DNA of 64,000 nucleotides, from positions 20,414,001-20,478,000 of the forward strand of contig JAWQUS010000007.1 in NCBI GenBank assembly GCA_036365455.1, given 5' to 3'. The DNA comes from Macrosoma leucophasiata. Lineage: Eukaryota > Arthropoda > Insecta > Lepidoptera > Hedylidae. Positions 46,485 to 57,163 of this stretch are shown one piece after another. The notes below the pieces were generated by a model that did no database searches, had not been told where the DNA came from, and saw only the letters and a program-made list of their open reading frames with translations. How positions within the stretch are numbered: position 1 is the first letter of the stretch; each line of letters opens with the position of its first letter. Position numbers and translations under genes: made by a program.

Positions 46485-46620
46485 CAAGGCCGCGCGCAGC
46501 TCGCGACAGTCGTCGGCCGCGCGCGTCTGTCGCGAGCCGCGGAATCGGTTGCATACATTTTCATACTGCATCTATAGCCGCACGCGGCCGATGACGTCAT
46601 CGGCCGCGATCGATCGCGAC
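46485..46620. promoter_or_regulatory. CpG-dense palindrome cluster with a CRE core
   Basis: Inside the MADF-BESS intron. Contains a perfect 26-base palindrome (46583-46608) centred on TGACGTCA, a second palindrome 'cgcgatcgatcgcg' (46605-46618), and an inverted pair 'gctcgcgacag'/'ctgtcgcgagc' at about 46498-46535. 'cgcgg' steps recur. It could be an ATF/CREB-type regulatory island or the hairpin end of a transposon; the sequence alone does not decide. Confidence 0.5.
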
Positions 46621-47190
46621 CCGCGGAATTGCACCTTTAAGAAAACATTTCTCTGCCGCCGACGATGTTATAACATATGCACGCACCCTTCTTTTGTTTA
46701 TAAACAAGCCACGGATACTATCTATTCAGTACACGTGGGAGGTCTAATCAATACGTTAATGAATCTATTGTTAACGTTACTAGTGATTTGTGATCGCAAT
46801 GATGTTGCGACTCACAAGTCACAAGGGATTTTACGAAATTGTATTGTTACCTTCTATTTGGTAATGGGTCATTAGTATATCTAATTAGAATCCAAAAAGT
46901 AAATATACAAAGAAGCGAATGGGTAGCAGTTCCATGTGATTATAAGGGTAAAGTTCTCATGAAGCTACTCCTTTTTGATCCGTTACCATTTCTTAAGAAT
47001 GCCTCTTTTTCTTTTCTTAGACTTTATCAGTTTGTTAATGCGCTGGTGCCCATACACTTGAATAACTCTACTTCGGTTCTACCACAAAAAAAAATGTTAA
47101 ATTATCCATGTTTTTTCTACTAGAGAATACGTCAAGACACGTAATAATTATTATAATCATTGAGAAACGACGAATGATTATATTAAAATA

Positions 47191-47376
47191 CTAGCTGTTG
47201 CCAGGGGATTCGCCCGCGTGGATGTCGATTAAAAAGTAGCCTATGTTCTTTCTCAAAGTCAACTCTATCTCTGTACCAAATTTCATTGAAATCGGTTCAG
47301 TCGTTTAGACGTGAAAAGGTAACAGACAGACAGACAGAGTTTCATTCGCATTTATATTATTAGTAGCGAAGTAGGG
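47191..47376 (+). repeat. Dispersed repeat H
   Basis: 'ctagctgttgccaggggatt', 'gtagcctatgttctttctca', 'aaatcggttcagtcgtttag' and 'acagacagacag'. Inserted in the MADF-BESS intron. Confidence 0.85.
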
Positions 47377-47887
47377 ATATGCGCGCGGCAGCTAGACCGC
47401 GGCGTTCGGGCCGGGCTAACGTCCAATCAGAGCGCTTTATGTTTTGACTCTTATGACACCTTTAGATAAGCATTCAACACATAAAAATATAAGCGTCATC
47501 AGCATGTCTGATGATCATTGATCGTTATGGATTACATATCGAGCCATATTTTTATCCTAATATTAAGAACCATCGAAGAAGTTTCCGGTGATCCAAAACC
47601 ATTGCAAATTATACTTTATGTCAACACGAATAAGACACCGCCATAATCTACTAGAGTTACTAGACATTTCTTCGATGGTACATAATATAAAGATTAGATA
47701 CTAATCTGAACATTCATGTAATGGCATTGTTAGGGTGTTTACTTATTATTGATTGTAAATCTGCAGTAAAACGTATACCTACTTAAAAGAAAATCCCCCC
47801 GCCTCCATAAAACTTACTTAGCGAGTCAACAAAATATTCAACTTGATAGGTATAAATTAACTATAAAAACCTGCATAAAAAAATTAC

Positions 47888-48074
47888 CTAGTTCGCGCAT
47901 CTCGCTCTTGGAGACCTTCACGTCACCCTGCATTAGTTCACTAACGACCTCCGTCCACAGCTTATGTCTCATGTTCTTCGTTTTGTACTCCTGGTTCTCG
48001 AAGTCCCATATCCCGGGGCGCTTCTTCACCTCTTCGATCAACCGTTCCGGGTCGTATTCGAACTGCATCGCCAT
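47888..48074 (-). CDS. MADF-BESS protein, exon 1 (start of MADF domain)
   Basis: Starts with ATG at 48074 in strong context (aaaATGG); the open frame reaches a little further upstream but without another ATG. It encodes MAMQFEYDPERLIEEVKKRP, then GIWDF with Trp23, and MRHKLWTEVVSEL with Trp40: the first two MADF helices with their conserved Trp residues. The donor is 'ctag|gtaatt' at 47887, phase 1, and the 1.78 kb intron ends at 46110. The total product is 242 residues, a normal size for small MADF-BESS proteins. The gene is antisense within Lrch intron 2. Confidence 0.88.
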
Positions 48075-48200
48075 TTTGTAGGTCGTGAACAAATCGGCGG
48101 CACAAACGCGGCTTGCACGCGGGCAGGTCTGCCGGGCGACTGACGCGCGGCGGGGAAACGTTGCGTTCTAAAATGGCCGCCGTATTTGCTACGTTGCCTC
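48075..48200 (-). promoter_or_regulatory. CpG-rich leader/promoter of the MADF-BESS gene
   Basis: The 125 bases upstream of the start are strongly GC- and CpG-rich ('gcgcgtcagtcgcccggc' on the minus strand) in otherwise AT-rich DNA. 'aaaatggccgccg' near 48171 (plus strand) contains the ATGGC core shared by Pho/YY1 sites. No TATA box is seen. Confidence 0.45.
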
Positions 48201-48490
48201 TAAGTTACTGTCAAACGTGGACAGTCTAACTAAGGGATTAAATTCCAGATTTTTTTAGATCAATTTTCGCTTTTTTCGCTTATTGAACAAGCGGGACTGG
48301 AAGGACGCGCAACTAGATAGGAAAACTCAAATTAAATTCAATTTATTATTTCGTTAACTATGCTATAATATTCACGCATTATTAGGTAGTTACTTTGTTT
48401 TATGTTTTCTCTGAATGGACATACTCAAATAGTAGGATGAATTAGGTAAACTCTCTTTGAAAAGTCGTTAAATATTGACTAAATTACATA

Positions 48491-48544
48491 ATTGTTTTAT
48501 ATTATTTCGCATTAACACATGCTTGTGTGCTTCTTTAAATAAAA
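48491..48544 (-). mobile_element. tRNA-bearing retroposon T, severely 5'-truncated copy T6
   Basis: Only the 3' tail remains: on the minus strand it ends in 'gcgaaataatataaaacaat'. An 11-base duplication 'taaattacata' flanks it (48480-48490 and 48545-48555). The 54-base insert shows that the ACAAT end is the fixed 3' end and that the other end is where truncation happens. Confidence 0.88.
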
Positions 48545-50519
48545 TAAATTACATAATATGTGTATAACACAGGCCACAAAATAATTAAATATTTTTACAC
48601 TGGTTAGCAAGTTTTATAGATATTGTGTTTGTTTTATGGGGCAGATATGGTCTCGCTAGACAGAAGTCGATGTAACGAAAACACGATTGGTACTTTTTCG
48701 TTATAAAAATATGCCGAACCGCATAACGCAAATAGTTTGCACCGCTGTTAGGGCCTTTTAAACTAGTTTAAAGATGTATCTATTAGTATAAAATTACTAA
48801 TTACCTTAGTAGATTATTCTTTGTTTGGCTAATAAACGCGTCATTAACTGACTCGAAAAAAAGTAAGTGTATCTCTCAATGCAGAATTCCGAGAAAATTT
48901 AAAAAGACATCTTAGTGATATACAAATAAGGGCCAACCACATAAAACGTTCCTAATACCACCGTATCATCATCCCTACGGCGGAGTTGCATGCTATCGAA
49001 CAGTGGCGTCTGCTCCGCCCGCTAAATTCTCTCTTACTTTGCGGTGCCCTACAGGGTCCATAATACTAATGTAACACCACCTACCGTTGTACATTATAGT
49101 GCAATAAAGTATTGAGTACAGGATATTAAATCTACCACAACCGACTGTTACAATTTGATGACAATCTATCTATCTATCTATTTTGTAAAAGACTCGATTC
49201 AAACTGTTCGAACTAGTGTTGTTGTTGTTTTTGTTCCGCATTGCATCCGTACTCGTCTGCTCTCCTGCCGACACTCTATTCCCCGCAAATCGCAGGATTT
49301 CCCGCCGATTGGCAACACTGTTGTAGATCCTTTTCCTTTATTTTGTGATGAAATAGACTCGATGCAAACCTAAAACTGCTAGAACTGCTATATAATCAAT
49401 TTCTAGATGCGTTTGTAGATTGCGAACTGAGACTAAGATTTCTGTATTTGTGTATTGAATGCGTCAATTGATCATAAAAACTTTACTTAGAAATATTAAA
49501 TATCAATCATAATGGTATAAAAATGTCCCACAAATTACTTTTTCATAGGCACCGTGGCGGTGCGTGCTATCGAACTACGGCGTCCGCCCCGCCCGGGGGG
49601 AACGCGCCGGTCGGCCGGCGCCTAACCGCAACCGACCGGTACAACTCGTATAACTCTACACTACCCACCACGATACTTTATTTTGTTTCATTAGACTCGA
49701 TGCTTATAATGTTAACATTACTTTGGGTTTACGTTGCTTTTTTTAGTGATTAAGAATTTTTGTTTTTTAAGTAGGTATAGATTAGGATCCCACTGCAGTA
49801 TCATTTCGTTCATAAGAGACCGAGGCTGCAAAGAGTTGCTGCAGTGGCTGCAGTTTATTTTATTATTTCATAAATTTTTTATCTAACTCTTCCAAACCGG
49901 TTTCACCGATTTTAACATAGGTACCTACTCAAGTATGTTTGTGCATACCTTTTTGATGATAGGTACGAACCAGGAATAGTTTGTTCCTACTTAAGAATCA
50001 GAATTGTCTCTCTTTCTATGGTAGGTATCATATTATGTTCTAAAATAATAATTATTTCATTGAAATTAGGTGACTGCGTTAAGGAACCAAAAACGTACAA
50101 GTAGGACATAGGTAGGTAGGCAGGTATGCACGGTTTGTATGGTATATATATACTTAATATAATTAGTGTATTATTTCCGATTTGTACTTATAGTGAAGGA
50201 AACCTTAATACCTAGATATACCTAGGTATTTTAGAATATGTTAACTTGAAATTTCTTGCAAAATAACATATTATGAAATGTTATTTTAAAGAATACGAGA
50301 AGAAATATGACCGTCCGAAATGGATACGTGACGGACCGGTTATTTATAACTTCTTTTTGACGTGTAAACAAACTTTTAATAGGTGCAGCTTATGGTGCAT
50401 CCACACTGTAGTTGTCTACCGTTGACAATTAACATCGAACATAGAAGGAGGAGATTATCAATTCAATGACTAATACCCATTTGTGTGATGTATGACTACG
50501 TATAATTCTATAATTTCCG

Positions 50520-50730
50520 ATATCCCTACTTCCCTACTTAATATTATAAATGAGAAAGTGAGCCTGTCTGTCTGTCTGTGTGTTACCTTTCACGTTCAAA
50601 CGACTGAACCGATTTTAATGAAATTTGGTACAGAGATAGAGTCGACTTTGAGAAAGAACATAGGCTACTTAGTTATTTATAAAACGATCCACGCGGGCGA
50701 AGCTGCGGGCAATAGCTCTAGTAAGTAGTT
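50520..50730 (-). repeat. Dispersed repeat H, reverse copy
   Basis: 'gtctgtctgtctgtgtgtta', 'cgactgaaccgattttaatg' and 'cacgcgggcgaagctgcggg' in reverse order of 25653-25850. Confidence 0.85.
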
Positions 50731-50970
50731 CTATAAATTCCGATTTATCCGATTTTCATAATTATTTTTGGATAAGATTAACTTCTCTATAACTTTGGTG
50801 GAAATTTGTTACTATGTGTTGAATGTTACTCATCACGTGCATATCGATATACATAAACAAAGATTCATGTTCATCAACCAGCTATCGTACCTACCTAATT
50901 GCCTATCTTTTGTTTTTAATTGTTGTCGTGTTTTAGTAGTAGTGTTGCCTTTCTTTTAAAAACGATTTAT

Positions 50971-51543
50971 GTATGTTTATATCTTCAGGCCAGGTCACTA
51001 ACGGGGTAGGCTGAGAGTAGAGCGCCAGATATCCCGGTCCTGACATACCTCTCGTGCCTCATCTACCTTCATCATTCTCTTCATACATGCACGCCAATTC
51101 CTAAGACTTGTGACCTAAAACGATTAACAACTGTGGTAACATCAATGAGACACGACCGTTGCTTATAGTTGCTTGTTACATGCACCGTGTAACTAGCTAC
51201 ATGTATAGAAGCACGTGCAAATAGGTAACCCTACTAGTCTGGTGCTTAAACTTACTCTTTTTTATATTTTGCTAATTTATGTTATTGATGGTGTGGAAGA
51301 AAGAAAGAAAGAAATGTTTATTTGTAACAATGTACATGAGCAACACAATTTTTGAGACATGTAGGAACCTATAGGTCGAGTTCTGTCTGATGGTGGGGTC
51401 AAAAGTCTTAGGAATCGGCGTGCATGTATGAAGAGAATGATGAAGGTAGACGAGGCACGAGAGGTTTGTCAGAACCGGGATGTCTGGCGCTCTACACTCT
51501 CTGCCTACCCCGTTAGGGACCTGGCGTGAAGATACATACATAC
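50971..51543. repeat. Foldback repeat with 135-bp arms
   Basis: Arm 50971-51109 ('gtatgtttatatcttcaggc' to 'caattcctaagactt') returns inverted at 51403-51543 ('aagtcttaggaatcggcgtg' to 'gaagatacatac'). The 290-base centre has no ORF. Confidence 0.85.
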
Positions 51544-51784
51544 ATACATAGGAACCTACTTATTATACATTTGTTACAAATTGGCCCCAACTCAGCGTGT
51601 GCTAGTTGTGGGACAACCAGCGCTGATCTTCCGTTAGGGCCATTTTGTTCGTCATAGACGGCTATATATAAAAACAGCAATAAAAAAATAATAAAGATTT
51701 TAAAACAATACAAAAAAATAAAAAATGGAACGATGAGTCTACAAAAAAATAAAAAGTACACCCCAAAAAGCCACAACATTGGCA

Positions 51785-52205
51785 TTCTTCTTCCTTTGTT
51801 GATAATTCTTTCACTGTAGTTGCCGTTCGGCTTTGGAATTCCTTGCCTATTGATATCCATAGAGCTCAAACCAAACGCTGGAGTCATTCAAAAAGCGGCT
51901 CTACGCGCACTATTTATCTTCCCTATCTCCTTCCTAATTTCTTTCATAGCTTGTCATCTACTGTTCATTGCATTTACCTTGTCAACTGTCCACGTATATT
52001 ATCTTGTGTATATATATTGTTCTTAGTTTTTAGTTTTTAAAGTGTACACCCTACCTATCGCTATTTTCTTCGACTATATCTGAAAAGGCTAGGTTGTCTG
52101 GAAGAAATTGCTTTAAGCAATAAGACCGCCTAATTGTACTGTGTCCTTATGTGTCAGTTATTTCTGTATTTATGGTTTTTTTTTTGTGTACAATAAAGAG
52201 TTACT
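51785..52205 (+). mobile_element. Truncated LINE: end of reverse transcriptase ORF and 3' UTR
   Basis: 'gtagttgccgttcggctttg' encodes VAVRLWNSLP, a wording typical of the extreme C-terminus of insect non-LTR reverse transcriptase ORFs (F.V.AVRLWNSLP..I). A frameshift follows near 51890. The 3' UTR carries 'ggttgtctggaagaaattgc', 'aataagaccgcc' and an AATAAA near 52193. Everything upstream is missing. Confidence 0.75.
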
Positions 52206-52515
52206 TACTTTGGAAATAATTTATTACCTAATGTTACCGCGTTGTAAAGGTCTAAAAAAATGGCGATGTAAAATCAGCGAAATTAAAAAAAAAAAACACC
52301 GAAATTTGTTTCTTTTTTGTTGCTAATTAGTTGCTAGAAAATTATTTTTTTTGCTTCAACCGATCGCAAAAAATCGGCAATAACGCTAACTTTTCAATAA
52401 GATAGCGTGGAAATCACTGGATGTTGGCTAATCGATCAAGCGAATAGTGGTCAATTTGTTGCTAATTTGTTGCTGAAAAATGCTAGGGAGAAAAAAAAAA
52501 TACCTAACACCGAAC

Positions 52516-52550
52516 GGTGCGGCGGGCGAGCGGAGCTCGCCCGCCGCACC
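52516..52550. repeat. Perfect 16-bp GC-rich hairpin inside the MULE-like element
   Basis: 'ggtgcggcgggcgagc', loop 'gga', exact reverse complement. All but one arm base pair is G:C. Confidence 0.97.
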
Positions 52551-52697
52551 CTTCGACCTAACCTGGCTAAGTCGGGGGCGCCCACGGTGCCAGTCTTGAC
52601 TGCCCAAGGAGAGATTCGATTCATTATTCTACTCCCCCTAATATTACTACCTGCGCTGCTGCTGTTCTACATACCATCTGGTTTATTTAAAATGTTA

Positions 52698-53156
52698 GTG
52701 GCCGGTTTGTTTATAAGCCGATCTCCAACTTCTCTTGACTTCCGGTATTTATTTTGTTGCTGACTCTCTATGCTAAAAGAAGCTGCAGTATGAGCAGCAA
52801 CAAATTTTTACAATAGTTTTTCCACGGAAAAATCGTTGGTTAAGCTAGCGTGGCCGGTTTGTTTATAAGCGGATCGCCAACTTCTCCTGACTTCCTTTTT
52901 TCTATTTTGTTGCTGACTCTCTATGCTATAACAAGCTGTAGTATAAGCAGCAACAAATTTTTACAATAGTTTTTCCACGGAAAAATCGTTAGTTAAGCTA
53001 GCGTGGCCGGTTTGTTTATAAGCCGATCTCCAACTTCTCTTGACTTCCCTTTTTCTATTTTGTTGCTGACTCTCTATGCTAAAACAAGCTGTAGTATAAG
53101 CAGCAACAAATTTTAACTATAGAACTTCCACGGCAAAGTCAAGAGTGAAGCTAGCG
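52698..53156 (+). repeat. Three 153-bp tandem units inside the MULE-like element
   Basis: 'gtggccggtttgtttataag' recurs at 52698, 52851 and 53003, with a broken start at 53156. Each unit includes 'attttgttgctgactctcta', 'agcagcaacaaatttt' and 'ttccacgg'. The units are close to identical. Confidence 0.9.
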
Positions 53157-53756
53157 TGGACAGTATTTATTTTGGCATAATTGATAAAAAATCAATTTTT
53201 ATTTTTAAAAATTTTTTTCTCCCTAGCATTTTTCAGCAAATTGACCACTATTCGCTTGATCGATTAGCCAACATCCAGTGATTTCCACGCTATCTTATTG
53301 AAAAGTTAGCGTTATTGCCGATTTTTTGCGATCGGTTGAAGCAAAAAAATTAATTTTCTAGCAACTAATTAGCAACAAAAAAGCAACAAATTTCGGTGTT
53401 TTTTTTTTTAATTTCGCTGATTTTACATCGCCATTTTTTTAGACCAGCGTTGTAAAGTGTTGCTCCATAAAAGTTAACTGCGATGGGGACGCACCTTAAG
53501 AGACACACATAGGATACACATGTGAAACGCACCCCACCCTCTTCAGCTTCAAACTTTGACATTGACATGAAGTGACGTGACGTTTGTTTTTAAATAGGGC
53601 TTCTGTACGATAAACACGTGCTTGCTACCTTTATTACGAATCTATACAAATAAATAAAATTGGAGTGTCTGTTTGTAATATTAAAATAATCGCTTTTTAC
53701 TAAATGAATATGTGTTCATACACGGTACATATACCAAAACAATTTTTTTTACAATA

Positions 53757-53955
53757 TTTGTCTGTGTCTTGTCTGTCTGGCGGGACTAATCTTGGAAACG
53801 GCTCGACCGATTTTGACAGGACTTTCACTGGCAGATAGCTGATGTAATAAGGAGTAACTTTGGCTACTTTTATACTAGCTGCGCCCACGACATCGTCCGG
53901 GTAGATACTAAACAATCATAACTTGTCACGCGAACGAAGTCGCGGGCACAGCTAT
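53757..53955 (-). repeat. Repeat related to H
   Basis: 'gcgaacgaagtcgcgggcac' at the right end, 'cgaccgattttgacaggact' and 'tctgtctggcgggact' to the left. This is the 'tagctgcgcccgcgac' type of lepidopteran repeat in minus orientation. Confidence 0.75.
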
Positions 53956-53959
53956 TTTT

Positions 53960-54660
53960 AACCGACTTCCAAAAAAAGGAGGAGGTTCTCAATTCGTCCG
54001 GATCTTTTTTTTTATTATTATTTTATTATGTATGTTCATCGATAATTTGAAAACGCCTGCACCGATTTGGATAATTTTGGTTTTGTTTTGAAAGGGTGTG
54101 CCTCACAGTTGGTCCCATTGTAACCATGTCAATATGTGATGATGGGATCCTGGAGAAATCGAGGGAACTCTTCAAATTTCATAGCATACTTGGATGATTT
54201 TTCGATATTTTTTGTAATAATAACCTTCCGAGCCTTGTGGCCGTATACCTCACATGTATTCCATTGTCACCATGACAAGATGTGATGATGGGATCCTGGA
54301 GAAATCGAGGAAACTCTTCAAATTTCATAGCATACTTGAAAGGTTTTCGATATTATATAATGTTCCGTGTGTTTACTTTCGGAAGGCACAATTTGATGAA
54401 GTGGAACTGATGATGAAGACTATATATGGTACCTTCTTAGTTGAAATACCTACTTTTATTGTGATAATACTAATATTAGTTACACGTTTGTTTAAAACAT
54501 TGTTATTATAAACCGCGATTGTTCGAAAAAGCCTGTACCAATTTGGATTTTTTTTTGTTTGAAGGGATATACTTCACAGGTGGTCCCATTGTCACCATGT
54601 GATGATGGGATCCTGGAGAAATCGAGGGAACTACTCAAATTTTATAGCACATTTGAAAGG
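53960..54660 (+). repeat. Repeat I with three internal iterations
   Basis: Begins 'accgacttcc', 'aaaggaggaggttctcaatt' and 'atgtatgttcatcgataat'. The block 'gatgatgggatcctggagaa' plus 'atcgagg.aactcttcaaat' occurs three times (54137, 54281, 54603). The third runs directly into the microsatellite that follows. Confidence 0.8.
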
Positions 54661-55085
54661 AGATGATGATGGAGGTGATGATGATGGAAGTGATGATGAC
54701 CGTGGTGATGATGGTGATGATGATGGTGGTGGTGATGGTGGTGATGAAGGCGGTGATGATGGTGGTGGTGATGGTGGTGATGACGATGGAGGTAAAGATT
54801 ATGGAGGTGATGATAAAGATGATTATGATGGAGGGGATGATGATGGAGGAGACGACGATCAAGGTAATGATGATGATGGAAGAGATGATGATGTATTTGA
54901 TAATGATATATGCGTGTCATGATCATCATCACCGTCATCATCATCATCATCTTCATCATCACCTACATCAACATCACCATCGTCGCCATGTCTATCGTCA
55001 ACCCCATCATCTTCATCACCACCTCTATCAACATCATCACCACCACCACCACCATCACCGTCATCAACATCATCAACATCACTCC
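54661..55085. repeat. Paired GAT/GGT and ATC/ACC microsatellites
   Basis: 54661-54905 is an imperfect purine-biased array of GAT, GGT and GAA triplets on the plus strand; 54919-55085 is the reverse-complement type (CAT, ACC, ATC). Together they can form one long hairpin. Long ORFs of Asp/Gly, Met/Val or His result from the repeat and are not taken as genes. Confidence 0.9.
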
Positions 55086-55383
55086 AGCCGAAAGATGTTT
55101 ACAGCTGGACAAAGCCTATCTAGAAGATGTCCACAACAGTGTTGTGCGTCATAAAGGAAGAGCCACATTTCCTATTGAAACAATATATCACTAAAGTAGC
55201 GGTTAGCGAGTTTTTTAAACATTACAAAACTATCTATCTTAATATCGGGTTTTATCACTACACTTTGAATTAGCCCTTTGCTTGTCTGCCTAAAAACCAG
55301 CTACTTCAATAAATAGTTTTCGAAATCGCTATTAGAATTCAAAAGTTAGTTTCGTTTCGTTGCCATTCCTGAAAAGCCGCTAT

Positions 55384-55916
55384 TACACACCTCTAGAACT
55401 GATGATAAAGACTATAGATACGAGTAGTAGTAGTAGTAGTTAAAATACCTACCTACTTTTACTGTAGCATTTAATACTAATAATAGTTACACCACTAAAA
55501 AGCAAAAAATAAATTGTTTTTAAATTTTAAAAAACCGCCTTCAAAAAAAATTAAAAACTGAATAGACAAAAAACACTAAAAAGCGATAAATAAACTCAAT
55601 TAGATAATTTCATTTTAAGGTAGGTACGTAGCCCATATTAAAGTAATTGTCTTATTATAATTAATAGGTTACGTGTTTATTCCCTTAAAATGAAATTATC
55701 TAATTGAGTTTATTTATCGCTTTTTAGTGTTTTTTGTCTATTCAGTTTTTAATTTTTTTTGAAGGCAGTTTTTTAAAATTTTAAAATAATTTATTTTTTG
55801 CTTTTAAGTGGTGTAACTATTATTAGTATTAAGTGCTACAGTAAAAGTAGGTAGGTATTTTAACTACTACTACTACTCGTATCTATAGTCTTTATCATCA
55901 GTTCTAGAGGTGTGTA
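55384..55916. mobile_element. Inverted repeat with 235-bp arms and 62-bp spacer
   Basis: Arm 55384-55620 ('tacacacctctagaactgat' to 'ataatttcattttaagg') returns inverted at 55683-55916 with very few differences. Small blocks such as 'gtagtagtagtagtagtt' and 'tacctacctacttttactg' lie in both arms. No ORF or clear target duplication. Confidence 0.92.
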
Positions 55917-56059
55917 TTAAATAAACATTTTCAATGGACTATATAATAATGTAGTTTTCATTGATTTAAACCGCCATTTTGGCAATTGCTATTATGCAGG
56001 CCTGACTAACTGGACTACTTGGATATAGCAAGAGGGCTGTATGTTCTCTATCGATATGA

Positions 56060-56310
56060 TGATCCATGTCGATGCAATCCAGAGGTGGACGTTTTTCGGC
56101 TAAAATGATGATGATGATGAAATCAAGCAATTTTTTTTTATGTAATGGAAGTGGCAAACCAGCATGCAGTTCATTCACATTGATGTAAAGTGATGACTGC
56201 AGCCTATAGACACTCACACCAAGACCAAGATCAAAATGCAGATGCGTTACCTACTTCTGAGACCTAAAGTGTTATGCCTCTGTGCCGGAAATTACAGGAC
56301 CGTACATTTT
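56060..56310. mobile_element. RTE-like tail fragment and family A 3' part
   Basis: 56060-56125: 'ccagaggtggacgtttttcg' and 'ctaaaatgatgatgatgatg', the end of an RTE-type LINE (plus). 56131-56310: family A in minus orientation, from the T-run and 'tgtaatggaagtggcaaacc' to 'gccggaaattacaggaccgt'. Confidence 0.7.
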
Positions 56311-56793
56311 ATGATGCGGTTCATTGTGTCTTGTGCTCCGCCACCGAAGTTCTATTTTTTATGACATGAAAAAACAACGACATGCCTATTTATCTCGTAG
56401 TATAATAACCAGTATAAGTAGGTCACGATGAAATCTCACTTTTGTAACCCTTAGGTAATTCTAATTAGGATGCGGTCTGATAAAAGCCATGAGCACTTAT
56501 ATCCGAGGCGCGTGATAATCGGCACGATGTCACTCACAATCAACACAAAGAAGGATAATTAAACTGTACGATGGGCATATTATCGGTTAATCATACATAA
56601 GTATAGAAAATATGTCTACCTAACTATAATTTGCATAAAAGTAGTGGATCTCGATTTAAAAAAATACTTACTTATTACTCTGTAATAAACTCTATAGGTA
56701 TTATTATCAACTTCAAAACGCATAGTTATCAAAATCTCAAGTCACTTTCTAGTGGTATATTAATATTAGAAAGAAACATTTAATAGAATAAGG

Positions 56794-56861
56794 ATAAATA
56801 ATTTAAACACTGACGCACAGTATAATTCGCAGTATTTCGCGTCAGTGTTTAAATTATTTAT
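56794..56861. repeat. 23-bp perfect hairpin
   Basis: Arms 56794-56816 and 56839-56861 are exact reverse complements ('ataaataatttaaacactga...'), with a 22-base loop. Confidence 0.95.
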
Positions 56862-56870
56862 CAATGACTA

Positions 56871-57163
56871 GCTGACCCGGCAAACTTCGTATTGCCTCAC
56901 AATGAAATAATGTGTCAAAGGTTTGATAGATACGGAAACTACTATTTGTATGGAAAAATGAAATTGTGGTTTTTTACTATTTCCCTTCAATTTCTACATG
57001 TGGTTTTTTACTATTTCCCTTCAATTTCTACATATTTTCTTACCTTTTAAACCTTTCCCGGACTTCCAAAAATAATTCAAAACCAAAATTAGCCAAATCG
57101 GTATAGCCGTTCTCGGGTTTTAGCGAGACTTAAGAACAGCAATTGATTTTTATATACATGTAT
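56871..57163 (+). repeat. Dispersed repeat G with a short internal duplication
   Basis: 'agctgacccggcaaacttcg' to 'gcgagacttaagaacagcaa' and 'tttttatatacatg'. A segment of about 34 bases ('gtggttttttactatttccc...') is repeated in tandem near 56967-57032. Confidence 0.85.

Larger units (their letters stand above)
52250..53446. mobile_element. Long-TIR, Mutator-like non-autonomous transposon
   Basis: Left arm 52250-52499 ('gtctaaaaaaatggcgatgt' to 'aatgctagggag') and right arm about 53210-53446 ('ctccctagcattttt' to 'acatcgccatttttttagac') are inverted repeats of about 240 bases. An 11-base direct repeat 'gcgttgtaaag' flanks it (52239-52249 and 53447-53457). Long TIRs with a 9-11 bp duplication are the hallmark of Mutator-like (MULE) elements. 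No transposase is present; the interior holds a GC hairpin and three tandem units. Confidence 0.8.

Noticed and set aside
46417..46875. 152-residue ORF
   Set aside because: Runs through the CpG palindrome cluster inside the MADF-BESS intron and on the opposite strand; composition reflects the palindromes and no domain is visible.
54599..54922. 107-residue Asp/Gly-rich ORF and the overlapping Met/Val and His ORFs up to 55194
   Set aside because: Produced by the triplet microsatellites in several frames and on both strands; no non-repeat domain.
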